Source: Alphaproteobacteria bacterium
Lineage (GTDB): Bacteria; Pseudomonadota; Alphaproteobacteria; Micropepsales; Micropepsaceae
Length of the DNA stretch: 37,907 bases
Assembly (NCBI GenBank): GCA_021325375.1
Contig: JAJPHG010000004.1
Location: 1-37,907, forward strand
Reading direction: 5' to 3'
The stretch's first letter is position 1, and each line of letters begins with the position of its first letter. The notes beneath the pieces were generated by a model. That model searched no databases and had not been told where the DNA came from. It saw only the letters and a program-made list of their open reading frames with translations. Below, piece after piece: positions 29,849-37,907 of this stretch. The translations under genes were made by a program, and so were the position numbers.

Positions 29849-30871
29849 CTACCGGGTCTGGACGAAGCCGTGCTGGAGGCCGGCGGAGTCGAAATAGAAG
29901 CCCACGATCTCGTTCTTGTCGTTGACGCCCGTCGCGGTCGTGCCCTGGCCGCTCGCGCTTCCGGCATCGGGCGCGTCGATCTTCGAGATGTGGCCTTTGC
30001 CGTTGCGCGAGAAGCCGTGGCTCACGCCGCTCGCATCGACGTAGAAACCCACCGAGGTGCTTCCCCCATTGATGCTCTTCACCACCGTGGCGGTGGCGCC
30101 CGGCACGTCGAAGGTGGTGATGGCGCCGTTTGCGGCGCGCAGGAAGCCGTGCTTCACGCCGTCCGCCGTGACATAGGTGCCGCCGGCCGTGCCGTGCTCG
30201 CTCATGCACAGCACCCGCGTGCCTTGGCCGCTGGCCGTGCCCGCTCCGTCGACGTCGAAGCTCGTGACGTTGCCGTCCTTGTCGCGCACGAAACCATGAT
30301 AGGCGCCGGGCGTGTCGATGATGTAGCCCGCCGCCGTTTCGATGTCGCTGAGCCCGTAGACGAACGTGCCCTGATGGCTCCCCGTGCCCGCGCCCGGCGC
30401 GTCGAACGTGGCGATATGGCCGGCTCCGCCGCGCACGAAGCCGTGCACATGGAAGTTCTTGTCCGTGTAGAAGCCCGCGGACTCGCCTTTGACATTCATC
30501 GCCTCGGCGCTGGAGCCGAACTGGTTCGTCGCGCCGTGCGGCGAGAACGCCGTTACGGCACCGGCGGCGCTTGCGACGAAGGCGTCGCTGTTCGAATCCA
30601 GCGTGTAGCCCGCGGTTTCGCTGTTCAGGTCGATCGCCTCCGGGAAGGTGCCCGCCTGGCTGAAGAAGACATAGGTGCCGTCGCTCTTGCGCATGTAGCC
30701 GTCGGCGTGACCGTTGCCCAGCACATAGACGCCGGATAGGGCGCCATATCTGTTCACGCCGCTGACATAGGTCTGCGCAGCACCTGGCGCGTCGAACTCG
30801 ACGATGACGGGCTTGGCGATCGCGCCCGACGCGCAAAGAACGCACGCCGCGGCGCCGATGGACTTAAGCAT
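29849..30871 (-). CDS. Secreted seven-repeat propeller-like protein (HGF/FDxPGA type), paralog 1
   Basis: A 340-residue protein with a signal peptide (M-L-K-S-I-G-A-A-A-C-V-L-C-A-S-G-A-I-A). It has seven repeats of about 45 residues. The unit is F-D-A/V-P-G-A, then V-x-G-I/V-N-x-x-G-x-x-x-G-x-Y-x-D, then H-G-F-V/L-R. Seven such units suggest a seven-bladed beta-propeller. The pattern is related to HAF-type extracellular repeats, and the ligand is unknown. ATG 30871 has AGGGGA seven bases upstream. It follows its paralog at 30886-31905 after 14 bases on the same strand, so the pair is an operon from tandem duplication. The stop lies just beyond a terminator of the convergent gene. Confidence 0.82.
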   Translation of the reverse strand: MLKSIGAAACVLCASGAIAKPVIVEFDAPGAAQTYVSGVNRYGALSGVYVLGNGHADGYMRKSDGTYVFFSQAGTFPEAIDLNSETAGYTLDSNSDAFVASAAGAVTAFSPHGATNQFGSSAEAMNVKGESAGFYTDKNFHVHGFVRGGAGHIATFDAPGAGTGSHQGTFVYGLSDIETAAGYIIDTPGAYHGFVRDKDGNVTSFDVDGAGTASGQGTRVLCMSEHGTAGGTYVTADGVKHGFLRAANGAITTFDVPGATATVVKSINGGSTSVGFYVDASGVSHGFSRNGKGHISKIDAPDAGSASGQGTTATGVNDKNEIVGFYFDSAGLQHGFVQTR

Positions 30872-30885
30872 TCTCAAATCCCCTC

Positions 30886-31905
30886 TCAAGATTTCGTTCG
30901 CAAGAAGCCATGCTGGTTGTCGTCCGTGCCGATATAATAGCCCGCGATCTCGCCGCGGTCATTGATGCCAGTGGGGAAGGTGCCTTCGTCGCTCGCGTTG
31001 CCGGCATCCGGCGCGTCGATGATGACGATATGGCCGGAGGGCAGGCGCTCGAAGCCGTGCGTGGGGCCGCCACCGCTGTTGTATATGCCGACGGCTGCGC
31101 CCTTGTTGTTGACGCCCGTCACCACGGTATTTTGCGCGCCGGGAACGTCGAAGGTCGTGACGTTGCCCGCACCGTCGCGCACGAAAGCGTGGAAGGCGCT
31201 CCTCGAACTCTTGTAAAAGCCGCCTGTGATGCCGTTCGCGCTGACGCATCGGACCTGCGTTCCCTGGTGGGAGCCGCTGCCCGCGCCGTCGACGTCGATC
31301 ACGGTGAAGCTGCCGTCCGTGGCGCGCAGGAAGCCGTGACCGGCGCTCTTGTCGTCCAGCGCATAGCCCGCGGCGATGCCGCCGGAGGCGAGACCGGTGA
31401 CGAAAGTGCCCCTTTGCTGCTTCGTGCTCGCGCCGGGCGCGTCGAAGGTCAAGATGTCGCCGCCTTTGCCGCGCAGGAAGCCGTGCGAGACGATCTTGTC
31501 GTCCACGAAGCCGCCCGCGACGTTGCCCTTGGCATCGATCGCGAACGCGGTCGCGCCGAACTTGCCCGCGCCCGGCGGCAGGAAGGTCGTCACTGTGCCG
31601 TCGGCGCCGGCGACGAACGCGTTCTTGTCCTGCGTGTCGCCGGCCGTTTCGCCGCTGGCGTTGACGGCTTGCGGGAACGCGAACCCGGCCAGGAACAGGA
31701 ACGAGCCGTCGCTATGGCGGATAAAGCCCGTGCCGGCGCCGTCCGTCACATAGACGCCGGCGATATCGCCGTCCTTGCCGATGCCGCTGACATACGTGCT
31801 GTCGGCGCCGGGCCCGTCGAATTCGGTGATCGTGGGATCGGCGAGCGCGGCGGTGCCGCAGAAGAGACAGGCGGCCAGGGTCAACGTGCCGATTTCCTTG
31901 CGCAA
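30886..31905 (-). CDS. Secreted seven-repeat propeller-like protein (HGF/FDxPGA type), paralog 2
   Basis: A 339-residue paralog of the proteins at 29849-30871 and 34864-35901. A signal peptide (T-L-T-L-A-A-C-L-F-C-G-T-A-A-L-A) is followed by seven repeats, recognised by F-D-x-P-G-A-type openings and G-F-I/L-R-type endings. It starts at TTG 31905, with GAAGGAG eight bases upstream; the TTG start may lower expression. The closest neighbours are the two paralogs and the secreted protein at 31999-33144 on the same strand, 93 bases upstream. The ligand is unknown. Confidence 0.82.
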   Translation of the reverse strand: MRKEIGTLTLAACLFCGTAALADPTITEFDGPGADSTYVSGIGKDGDIAGVYVTDGAGTGFIRHSDGSFLFLAGFAFPQAVNASGETAGDTQDKNAFVAGADGTVTTFLPPGAGKFGATAFAIDAKGNVAGGFVDDKIVSHGFLRGKGGDILTFDAPGASTKQQRGTFVTGLASGGIAAGYALDDKSAGHGFLRATDGSFTVIDVDGAGSGSHQGTQVRCVSANGITGGFYKSSRSAFHAFVRDGAGNVTTFDVPGAQNTVVTGVNNKGAAVGIYNSGGGPTHGFERLPSGHIVIIDAPDAGNASDEGTFPTGINDRGEIAGYYIGTDDNQHGFLRTKS

Positions 31906-31998
31906 GCTTGGTCTCCTTCGCGTTAGCCGCGAAACCTTACCGCGCCGTTCATGTGCGGGCCAGCCGCGTCCGGTGACCGGCGCTCGCGGATTCCGTCT

Positions 31999-33144
31999 CT
32001 AGTAGAAGAACTGCTGGAGCTGGTTGAAGCCGCTCTTGCCGCTGAAGGCCCAGCCCATGCGCTTGGAGGGGTTGAGCACGGGTGCCGGCTCGGCGATGGC
32101 GAAGTTGAAGCCGGTGATGGTGTTCACCAGATTGCCGGCCTCGTCATAGATGAGAAGCGCGCTGCCCTGGCTGCCGCCGCAATAGAACTGCTCGGTGACC
32201 AGGAAGAGCTTGTTCACCGGATCGACCGCGATTCCGGCGCCGCTGCTCAGCTGGTCGGTGTCACCGGTGCAGGGAAGCTGCACCGCGGCGATGCCGCGCT
32301 TGTTGGCGATGTCGTAGAACTCGACCTGGGCGTTCAGCTCGGTCGTGGTCGCGGCGACGCCGGTGTTCGGGTCGATCGCCATCCCGTTCACGCTGCCCGC
32401 GTGGAACTCGCCGTTGTTGTAGCCGCTGAACTGCTGCGTCTTTGCGCTGTCGAGATCGACGATGACGTTGAGCGGCGCAAAGCCTCCCACCGCGCCCGCG
32501 TCCGGCGACAGCGCGATCACCGCCTTGTTGGCGCTGGTGTACTGGCCGACCACCGGGCCGTCGTTCAGTCCGAACAGGCCGGGATCGAGGTTGATCTTCT
32601 TCGTGACGGTCCCGGCAGCGACGTCGGAGACGAGCAGGATCGGGTTGTCCTGCTTCTTGAGCTCGATGGCGAAGAGCACGGCGCTGGATGCGTCCTGGTC
32701 GGTGCTCGCCTGCTGCACGTCGATGTCCTTGACCGGCGGCGTCCATGCGCCGGTGAACGTGTTCGCGGTGACGGGGTTCATCGTCTCGTAGAGACGCTTG
32801 GCGTAGATGGTGCCGTTGGGCACGACGAAATGCGTCACCAGCGCGGTGTCGCCCGCGAAGATGCCGTCGACGGCATAGGAATTGCGCGGCCCCTGATATT
32901 TCGCGAACGATTTTACGATTCTGCCGGTGTCCTGATTGAAGGTTTCGACCGAGACGAGGAAGTCGCCGTCGCCGCCGGCGTCCTGCGCGCTGGCGAGCAC
33001 GCCGTCGTCGCCGTGCTGGTTGATGGCGAAGCCGTAGATCTGTCCGCCGTCCTTGGTCGTGAGCACGGCGCCCAGCCCCACCGTTCCCGCTAGCGCGGGA
33101 ACCGCCATGGCTGTAAACGCGATCGAAAGAAGCAGCTTGCGCAT
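31999..33144 (-). CDS. Secreted protein of unknown function with propeller-like strands
   Basis: A 381-residue protein with a signal peptide (M-R-K-L-L-L-S-I-A-F-T-A-M-A-V-P-A-L-A). The remainder is built of strand-like segments, for example I-Y-G-F-A-I, G-M-A-I-D-P-N-T-G-V and G-I-A-V-D-P-V-N-K-L-F-L-V-T, which look like blades of an NHL/lactonase-type propeller. The last residues are Q-Q-F-F-Y. Two cysteines (P-C-T-G and Y-C-G-G) could form a disulfide. I do not recognise a family. GGTGGAGG lies before ATG 33144. It is divergent from the phosphoesterase gene and upstream of the two seven-repeat paralogs on the same strand, with which it may be cotranscribed. Confidence 0.65.
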   Translation of the reverse strand: MRKLLLSIAFTAMAVPALAGTVGLGAVLTTKDGGQIYGFAINQHGDDGVLASAQDAGGDGDFLVSVETFNQDTGRIVKSFAKYQGPRNSYAVDGIFAGDTALVTHFVVPNGTIYAKRLYETMNPVTANTFTGAWTPPVKDIDVQQASTDQDASSAVLFAIELKKQDNPILLVSDVAAGTVTKKINLDPGLFGLNDGPVVGQYTSANKAVIALSPDAGAVGGFAPLNVIVDLDSAKTQQFSGYNNGEFHAGSVNGMAIDPNTGVAATTTELNAQVEFYDIANKRGIAAVQLPCTGDTDQLSSGAGIAVDPVNKLFLVTEQFYCGGSQGSALLIYDEAGNLVNTITGFNFAIAEPAPVLNPSKRMGWAFSGKSGFNQLQQFFY

Positions 33145-33306
33145 CGAAAACCTCCACCGTCCTTGCGTAAGACTATCACGGCATGTGCGCTTTGTTGATC
33201 GCCCGGCAATCTACGCGCGCCGTGCTGTGAATGGCGTCATCGAAAATTCACGCAACCGCGCGCGCCCGTGCCCGTTGGGGCAGGGTCCGAAAAGGGGAAC
33301 GCGCGC

Positions 33307-34764
33307 ATGGACGCCCATCCCGGCTGGCGACGGCTGAACGAGGTTTTGCACCGCAATGTGATGACGCGGCGGCGCCTGTTGCCGACGGCGGCGGCTTTTG
33401 CGGGTGCGGCGACGTTCGCGCCCTCGCTTCTCTTCGGCGCCGCGCGCAAGCCCGACCGCGCGCAATGGAGCACCAGCAACAAGATCAAGCACGTCGTGAT
33501 CCTCTGCCAGGAGAACCGCTCCTTCGATCACTATTTCGGATTCTTCGCGGATACGCTCGGCCAGGGGAACCATCGCGCCGAAGGCTTCGTGCCGCGCGAT
33601 CTCGTCTACCGCGACTCTTCGGGCAAGGGCTATCATCCCGAGCATCTCACCCATTACTGCGACGCCGATCCCGACCATTCCTGGGAGGGCAGCCATACGA
33701 AATGGAACGGCGGCGCGATGGATGGCTGGGTCGTGGCCGAAGGCGGCGCCACCACCGCGATCCAGTACTACAAGCCGCAGCAGCACATCTATCACGTCAA
33801 GCTCGCGGAATCGTTTGCGATCGCCGACCACAATTTCTGCGCCCAGATCGGGCCGACGCTTCCCAACCGCCTGTATCTGTGGAGCGGCACGAGCGGTTGG
33901 AATTATCTCACCCCCACGACGACCACCGACAGCCTGCCGTTCAACAATCCCTCGCTCACTGCGCCGCCGCCTTCGCTCGCCTGGCCGACGATGGCCGACG
34001 TGCTCGACGCGGCGGGGCTGCCGTGGAAATGCTATTCCGTCGCCGATGGATCGGTGCCGTCGGCGATCGGCGCATTCAACCCGCTGATCTTCTTCCCCTC
34101 GATCCTCGAGAACCCGTCAAAGCTCGCGCGCGCCACCGCCGATATCGGCGAGTTCTTCGCCGATCTCGCTGCCGGCACCTTGCCCGCGGTGTCGTGGATC
34201 GTGACCGAGGCGGTGGTGAGCGAGCATCCGCCCGCGCCGCCGGACATGGGCCAGCTCCTCGCCGCGCGCGTGGTCGAGGAATTGATGGCGTCGAGCGCCT
34301 GGGAATCGTCCGTCCTGTTCCTCACCTATGACGAGGGCGGCGGCTTCTTCGATCACGTGGCGCCTGCGATCCTGGAAAGCGTTCCGTCCGGTCTGCCCGA
34401 CACGGGCTGGGCGGTGGGGCCGGGCTTCCGCGTGCCGCTGTTCGTGGTTTCGCCATATGCGCGGCCGGGCACGGTGTTCAAGCCGGTGATCGACCACACC
34501 TCGATCCTGCAATTCGTCGAGCGGACATTCTCCACACGGAGCAATCCGGTGTTCCTGCCGACCATCGCGCCCGCACGCCGCGATCTCTACAGCCTCGTGC
34601 ACGCGTTCGACTTCACGCAAACGCCCGTCACGCCCGCGCTGCCGACGGCGAAGCAGCTCGTCCACAAGGCCCAGCTCGACATCCTAACGTTGAACGCCGA
34701 CCGCACGGTCGCGGATTGCTCTACGAGCTGGCCGAGCTGGCTGCTGCCGCTGCTCGGTGCGTGA
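33307..34764 (+). CDS. Tat-exported phosphoesterase (phospholipase C / acid phosphatase family)
   Basis: A 485-residue protein of the phosphoesterase family that includes bacterial phospholipase C and acid phosphatase AcpA. After about 18 residues comes a twin-arginine motif, M-T-R-R-R-L-L-P-T-A-A-A-F. The catalytic core begins H-V-V-I-L-C-Q-E-N-R-S-F-D-H-Y-F-G, and L-T-Y-D-E-G-G-G-F-F-D-H-V supplies metal-binding residues near the C-terminal third. The family hydrolyses phosphodiesters or monoesters outside the inner membrane; the substrate is not predictable here. GGGGAA precedes ATG 33307; ATG 33361 would begin at the Tat motif itself. It is divergent from the secreted protein at 31999-33144. 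Confidence 0.85.
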   Translation: MDAHPGWRRLNEVLHRNVMTRRRLLPTAAAFAGAATFAPSLLFGAARKPDRAQWSTSNKIKHVVILCQENRSFDHYFGFFADTLGQGNHRAEGFVPRDLVYRDSSGKGYHPEHLTHYCDADPDHSWEGSHTKWNGGAMDGWVVAEGGATTAIQYYKPQQHIYHVKLAESFAIADHNFCAQIGPTLPNRLYLWSGTSGWNYLTPTTTTDSLPFNNPSLTAPPPSLAWPTMADVLDAAGLPWKCYSVADGSVPSAIGAFNPLIFFPSILENPSKLARATADIGEFFADLAAGTLPAVSWIVTEAVVSEHPPAPPDMGQLLAARVVEELMASSAWESSVLFLTYDEGGGFFDHVAPAILESVPSGLPDTGWAVGPGFRVPLFVVSPYARPGTVFKPVIDHTSILQFVERTFSTRSNPVFLPTIAPARRDLYSLVHAFDFTQTPVTPALPTAKQLVHKAQLDILTLNADRTVADCSTSWPSWLLPLLGA

Positions 34765-34863
34765 ACCACGAGACGCGGATAGCGCTTTACACGAAGAGAT
34801 TCCCGTGGAAGTGTTTCTCGACGCCGGAAGGGGCCGGCGTCTATCGCGCAATGGGGGGTGGCA

Positions 34864-35901
34864 ATGATCACGCGCAAACGGGCGCTCGCGCTTGCATTGG
34901 GTTTCGCTTGCTCCGGCTCCGCCGCGGTCGCCAAGCCCACCATCGTGGAGTTCGACGCTCCGAACATCAAGACCGGCGCCGGAACGATGGTCACCGGCAT
35001 CGACGACAAGGGCGACGTGATCGGCAATTTCGTGGATATGTCCAACACGCAGCACGGCTTCATGCGCCGCGCCGACGGGAGCTTTCTCATCTACGGCGCC
35101 ACGACCACGAACCTGACGGCGGTCAACGCGCGCCAGCAGACGACGGGAGATTTTCAGAACGTCTCGAAGTTCAGCGGCTTCATCGCCGACCCGGCCGGCA
35201 ACATGACGGCATTCGACGTGAGCGGCGCGGTGGCGACGGTGGGCACCGCCATCAACGACGCCGGCGACATCGCGGGCAACGCGTCCGATGCGAACAACGC
35301 GTTTCACGGCTTCCTGCGCAGCAAGCGCGGCAAGTTCAAGACATTCGATGGGCCGGGCGCGGGAACCGCGTCGGGACAGGGAACGTTTCCCGGCGGCATC
35401 GGCTCGGACGATCTCGTTTGCGGCTACTACATCACCGGCGACGGTATCCGCCACGGCTTCGTGCGCGATGCCGGCGGCACGATCACAACGGTCGACGTGA
35501 CCAGCTCGGTGCGCACGGTGCTGCACGCAATCAACGACACGGATACGATCGTGGGCTACTCCCGCGATACCAGCAACGTGTACCATGGCCTCATCCGCAC
35601 CGCGGACGGCACGCTCACGAGCGTCGATGCGCAAGGCGCCGGGACCGCGGCGTTGCAAGGAACCCTGTTCGGCGGAATCAACAAGAAGGGCATCATTGCC
35701 GGACAGCTCATCGATTCCGGCAACGTGAACCACTCCTTCGTCCGCACGGCCAAGGGAAAGGTCACGATATTCGATCCGCCGGATACGGCGCTGACCGCGG
35801 GGCTCGGCTCCTTCTCCGTGGGCATCAACACGAAAAACCAGATCGCCGGATCGTATCTCGACGCCGGCGGCGTCGAGCACGGCTATATCAGGTTGCCCTA
35901 G
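34864..35901 (+). CDS. Secreted seven-repeat propeller-like protein (HGF/FDxPGA type), paralog 3
   Basis: A 345-residue protein on the opposite strand from its two paralogs. Signal peptide M-I-T-R-K-R-A-L-A-L-A-L-G-F-A-C-S-G-S-A-A-V-A, then K-P-T-I-V-E-F-D-A-P at the mature N terminus, much like the start of the protein at 29849-30871. Seven repeats follow, ending H-G-F-M-R, S-G-F-I-A, H-G-F-L-R, H-G-F-V-R, H-G-L-I-R, H-S-F-V-R and H-G-Y-I-R. The first ATG used is 34864, with GGGG five bases upstream; GTG 34858 is two codons earlier. It lies after the phosphoesterase gene, 99 bases away. Confidence 0.82.
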   Translation: MITRKRALALALGFACSGSAAVAKPTIVEFDAPNIKTGAGTMVTGIDDKGDVIGNFVDMSNTQHGFMRRADGSFLIYGATTTNLTAVNARQQTTGDFQNVSKFSGFIADPAGNMTAFDVSGAVATVGTAINDAGDIAGNASDANNAFHGFLRSKRGKFKTFDGPGAGTASGQGTFPGGIGSDDLVCGYYITGDGIRHGFVRDAGGTITTVDVTSSVRTVLHAINDTDTIVGYSRDTSNVYHGLIRTADGTLTSVDAQGAGTAALQGTLFGGINKKGIIAGQLIDSGNVNHSFVRTAKGKVTIFDPPDTALTAGLGSFSVGINTKNQIAGSYLDAGGVEHGYIRLP

Positions 35902-35925
35902 AAGGGGAAGCTGCGGCGGCTCCGG

Positions 35926-37137
35926 CTAGCGCCGCGCCTGCAGCGCCAGGAGGATCGCGGGCGCGACGAGCAGGCCTGCGAGATAGAACGGCGCGTCGAC
36001 GCCGATGCCGGAGAAGGCCAGTCCCGCGACGAACGGGCCCGTCAGCCGCGCCAGCGCGCCCGCCGCGTTGTTGAGGCCGAGATACTGGCCCTGATGCCGC
36101 GGATCGGCGTGCTGCGAGATGAGCGCGGAGATGTTGGGTCCGGCGATCGACTGGCCGAAGGCGGAGAGCGAGAGCAGCACCACCACGCCCACGCCGCGCG
36201 TGAAGGGCTGCAGCGCGATCGCCGCCGTCGTCAGCGCCATGCCGGCGGCGAGAACATTGGCCTCGCCGAAGCGGCGCGAGGCGCGTCCCGTGATCAGAAG
36301 CTGGCAGATCACCGCGACGACTCCCGTCACCGCGAAGGCCAGGCCCACTTCGCGCGTGCTCCAGCCGAAACGCGCCGAGCTCCACAGCGCGAAGACGAAC
36401 TCGATGCCCATGAAGGCCGAGCCCGCGAGGAACATCACGAGCATCAGCCGCGCGATCACGGGATGGGTCAGCGCGTGGCCGGCCACCGCCCAGCGGCTGG
36501 GCTGGCTGTCGAAGATGTGATGATGGCGCGCGCGGCTCTCCTTCACGAACAGCGCGATGCCTATCGCACAGAGGCCGGCGAGCGAGGCGGCGACGATCAG
36601 CGGCAGGCGGAAGCCCGCATGGCCCGCGGCCGGGTGCGCGAGCAGACCTCCGAGCGCGGGGCCGACGATGAAGCCCAGATTGTATGCAGCCCCCAGCATC
36701 GACATGCGCCCCGTGCGCGCGTCGGCCGGCGTCACGTCGGCGATATAGCCCTGGATGACCGAGCCGTTGCCGCTCGCCATGCCGCCCAGGAAGCGCACGA
36801 GGAACGCGACCCAGATGTTCGGCGCAAAAGCCAAGGCGAAATAGCAAAGGCAGTTGCCGCACACCGTGCTGATCAGGATCGGCTTGCGGCCCAGCTTGTC
36901 CGACATGCGGCCCCAGAACGGCTCGCCGAAGAACGCGCCCGCCGCATAGGCCGAGAAGATCAGCGCCATCTGCCAGGCCGGCGCCGCGAACGACTTGGCG
37001 TAGAAGGGCAAGAGCGGCACCACGATGCCGAAGCCGACCATGTTGACGAACATCACGCCCAGAAGCGTGGGGATCGCGGCCGCGGGCGCGTCGTCATTGA
37101 CGGCTTCGGGGGCGGCTTCGGGGAGGCGGGCGTCCAT
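35926..37137 (-). CDS. Major facilitator superfamily transporter (TetA-like)
   Basis: A 403-residue protein with about twelve hydrophobic segments. The drug:H+ antiporter motif A is present as G-R-M-S-D-K-L-G-R-K-P between helices 2 and 3, and N-x-x-G-F-I-V-G-P-A-L-G-G is the motif C of helix 5 typical of antiporters. It probably exports a small molecule in exchange for protons; the substrate is unknown. ATG 37137 follows the expected membrane start, and the hydrophilic N-terminal stretch M-D-A-R-L-P-E-A-A-P-E precedes helix 1. It converges on the seven-repeat gene and is divergent from the cyclophilin. Confidence 0.87.
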   Translation of the reverse strand: MDARLPEAAPEAVNDDAPAAAIPTLLGVMFVNMVGFGIVVPLLPFYAKSFAAPAWQMALIFSAYAAGAFFGEPFWGRMSDKLGRKPILISTVCGNCLCYFALAFAPNIWVAFLVRFLGGMASGNGSVIQGYIADVTPADARTGRMSMLGAAYNLGFIVGPALGGLLAHPAAGHAGFRLPLIVAASLAGLCAIGIALFVKESRARHHHIFDSQPSRWAVAGHALTHPVIARLMLVMFLAGSAFMGIEFVFALWSSARFGWSTREVGLAFAVTGVVAVICQLLITGRASRRFGEANVLAAGMALTTAAIALQPFTRGVGVVVLLSLSAFGQSIAGPNISALISQHADPRHQGQYLGLNNAAGALARLTGPFVAGLAFSGIGVDAPFYLAGLLVAPAILLALQARR

Positions 37138-37204
37138 GGGTGTTTGATAAGCGCGCACGAAGCGGCGACAATGCCGCTTCGGGTCGCAGCATAGGCGGGG
37201 AAGG

Positions 37205-37907
37205 ATGAACAAGACAATTTTGCTTGCGCTGGCGGCAGGAATGCTCGCGGCGCCGCTGGCGCGCGCGGCCGACGATGCGGGCGACTGGCGCAAGGTCGAT
37301 CCCGACAACCTCGTCCTGATCGACACCAAATACGGCGAGACCGCGGTCGAGCTGATGCCCGGTTTCGCGCCGCGCCACGTCGAGCGCACGCGCGCCCTGA
37401 TCCGCGCGCATTTCTACGACGGGCTCACCTTCTATCGCGTGATCGAGGGCTTCGTGGCGCAGGGCGGCGCGGGCGAGGACACGGCGGCCACCAAGGACAA
37501 GCCCTCCAACCCCGACATCGAGAAGCAATGGCCCAAGCTCAAATCCGAGTTCGAGCATCCCTACAGCAAAGGATTTGCGCCGCTCGGCTCGCCGGACCTC
37601 TTCACCAAACAACTGGGCCATGTCGACGGCTTCCCCGTGGGCCGCGATCCCAAGACGAAAAGCGAATGGCAGATCCATTGCGCCGGCACGTTTGCCTTCG
37701 CGCGCGACAACGCGGCCGACACCGCGACGACGGAGTTCTACATCGTCATCGGCGAGGCGCCGCGGCGTCTCGACCGCAACCTGTCCGCCTTCGGCCGCGT
37801 CATCGACGGCATGCAGTACCTGCAGAAGCTCGAGCGCGGCGATCCGAACGTCGACAACGGCGTCATCGCCGACAAGTCCAAGCAGGACGCGATCGTGCGC
37901 ATGCGCA
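37205..37907 (+). CDS. Secreted cyclophilin-type peptidyl-prolyl isomerase, cut by the window edge
   Basis: The first 234 codons are present and the gene runs off the right edge. Signal peptide M-N-K-T-I-L-L-A-L-A-A-G-M-L-A-A-P-L-A-R-A. The catalytic domain shows F-Y-D-G-L-T-F-Y-R-V-I-E-G-F-V-A-Q-G-G, whose Arg is the active-site residue, then F-A-R-D-N-A-A-D-T-A-T-T-E-F-Y-I, and L-D-R-N-L-S-A-F-G-R-V-I-D-G. Between the two blocks is a long insertion of about 80 residues, as in several alphaproteobacterial periplasmic cyclophilins. It should assist folding in the periplasm. GGGGAAGG lies close before ATG 37205. Confidence 0.9.
   Translation, partial: MNKTILLALAAGMLAAPLARAADDAGDWRKVDPDNLVLIDTKYGETAVELMPGFAPRHVERTRALIRAHFYDGLTFYRVIEGFVAQGGAGEDTAATKDKPSNPDIEKQWPKLKSEFEHPYSKGFAPLGSPDLFTKQLGHVDGFPVGRDPKTKSEWQIHCAGTFAFARDNAADTATTEFYIVIGEAPRRLDRNLSAFGRVIDGMQYLQKLERGDPNVDNGVIADKSKQDAIVRMR

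Noticed and set aside
1..37907. CRISPR array, insertion sequence or transposase
   Set aside because: No regularly spaced direct repeats and no transposase-like reading frame were seen. The repeats found are palindromic and lie between genes.

Overview
The window is about 38 kb of high-GC DNA from an alphaproteobacterial chromosome. The evidence is the housekeeping block serC-sseB-serA with its leader hairpins, the rluD/rpoH pair with an RpoH box, a tRNA-Glu with encoded CCA, and the families of palindromic intergenic repeats. A soil-type relative of Rhizomicrobium/Micropepsaceae would fit the repeat-rich secretome, but that placement is an inference from gene content. No phage, plasmid, transposase or CRISPR gene is visible.

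Layout. Positions 1-8100: the 5' end of a sulfotransferase gene (running off the left edge), an AraC regulator divergent from a PimD-like acyl-CoA dehydrogenase, an ornithine-cyclodeaminase-family enzyme, two similar orphan membrane histidine kinases on either side of an enoyl-CoA hydratase, and a small ABM-domain protein. Positions 8300-17900: an isoprenylcysteine-methyltransferase-like membrane protein, the serine operon serC-sseB-serA, a DUF3775 protein, a MaoC-like dehydratase, a PhzF-like enzyme, rpoH, rluD, a small membrane protein, a JAMM peptidase and an unknown membrane protein. Positions 17900-20422: tRNA-Glu, a possible 36-residue membrane peptide, an AT-richer gap, then eight very short same-strand genes packed head to tail. 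Positions 20427-35901: a secretome region with a pectate-lyase-like beta-helix protein, two seven-repeat GloVer (TIGR03803-type) proteins, a choice-of-anchor P-type protein with an internal duplication, three paralogous seven-repeat propeller proteins, another secreted propeller-like protein and a Tat-exported phosphoesterase. A SET-domain/YjbQ pair, a bacterioferritin-like protein, CorA and a proline-rich membrane protein interrupt it. Positions 35926-37907: an MFS exporter and a secreted cyclophilin cut by the right edge.

How the parts work together. The three ser genes form one transcription unit with a recognisable promoter, a hairpin holding the serC ribosome-binding site, and a textbook intrinsic terminator lying inside codons 6-16 of serC. 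This arrangement suggests that serine synthesis is controlled by coupling translation to transcription termination. SseB, named for serine sensitivity in E. coli, is translationally coupled between the two enzymes. The secreted proteins share signal peptides and, in five cases, exactly seven repeats, suggesting a set of envelope or extracellular propellers. Most gene ends in the first half are closed by palindromes, several of which belong to two modular repeat families described below.
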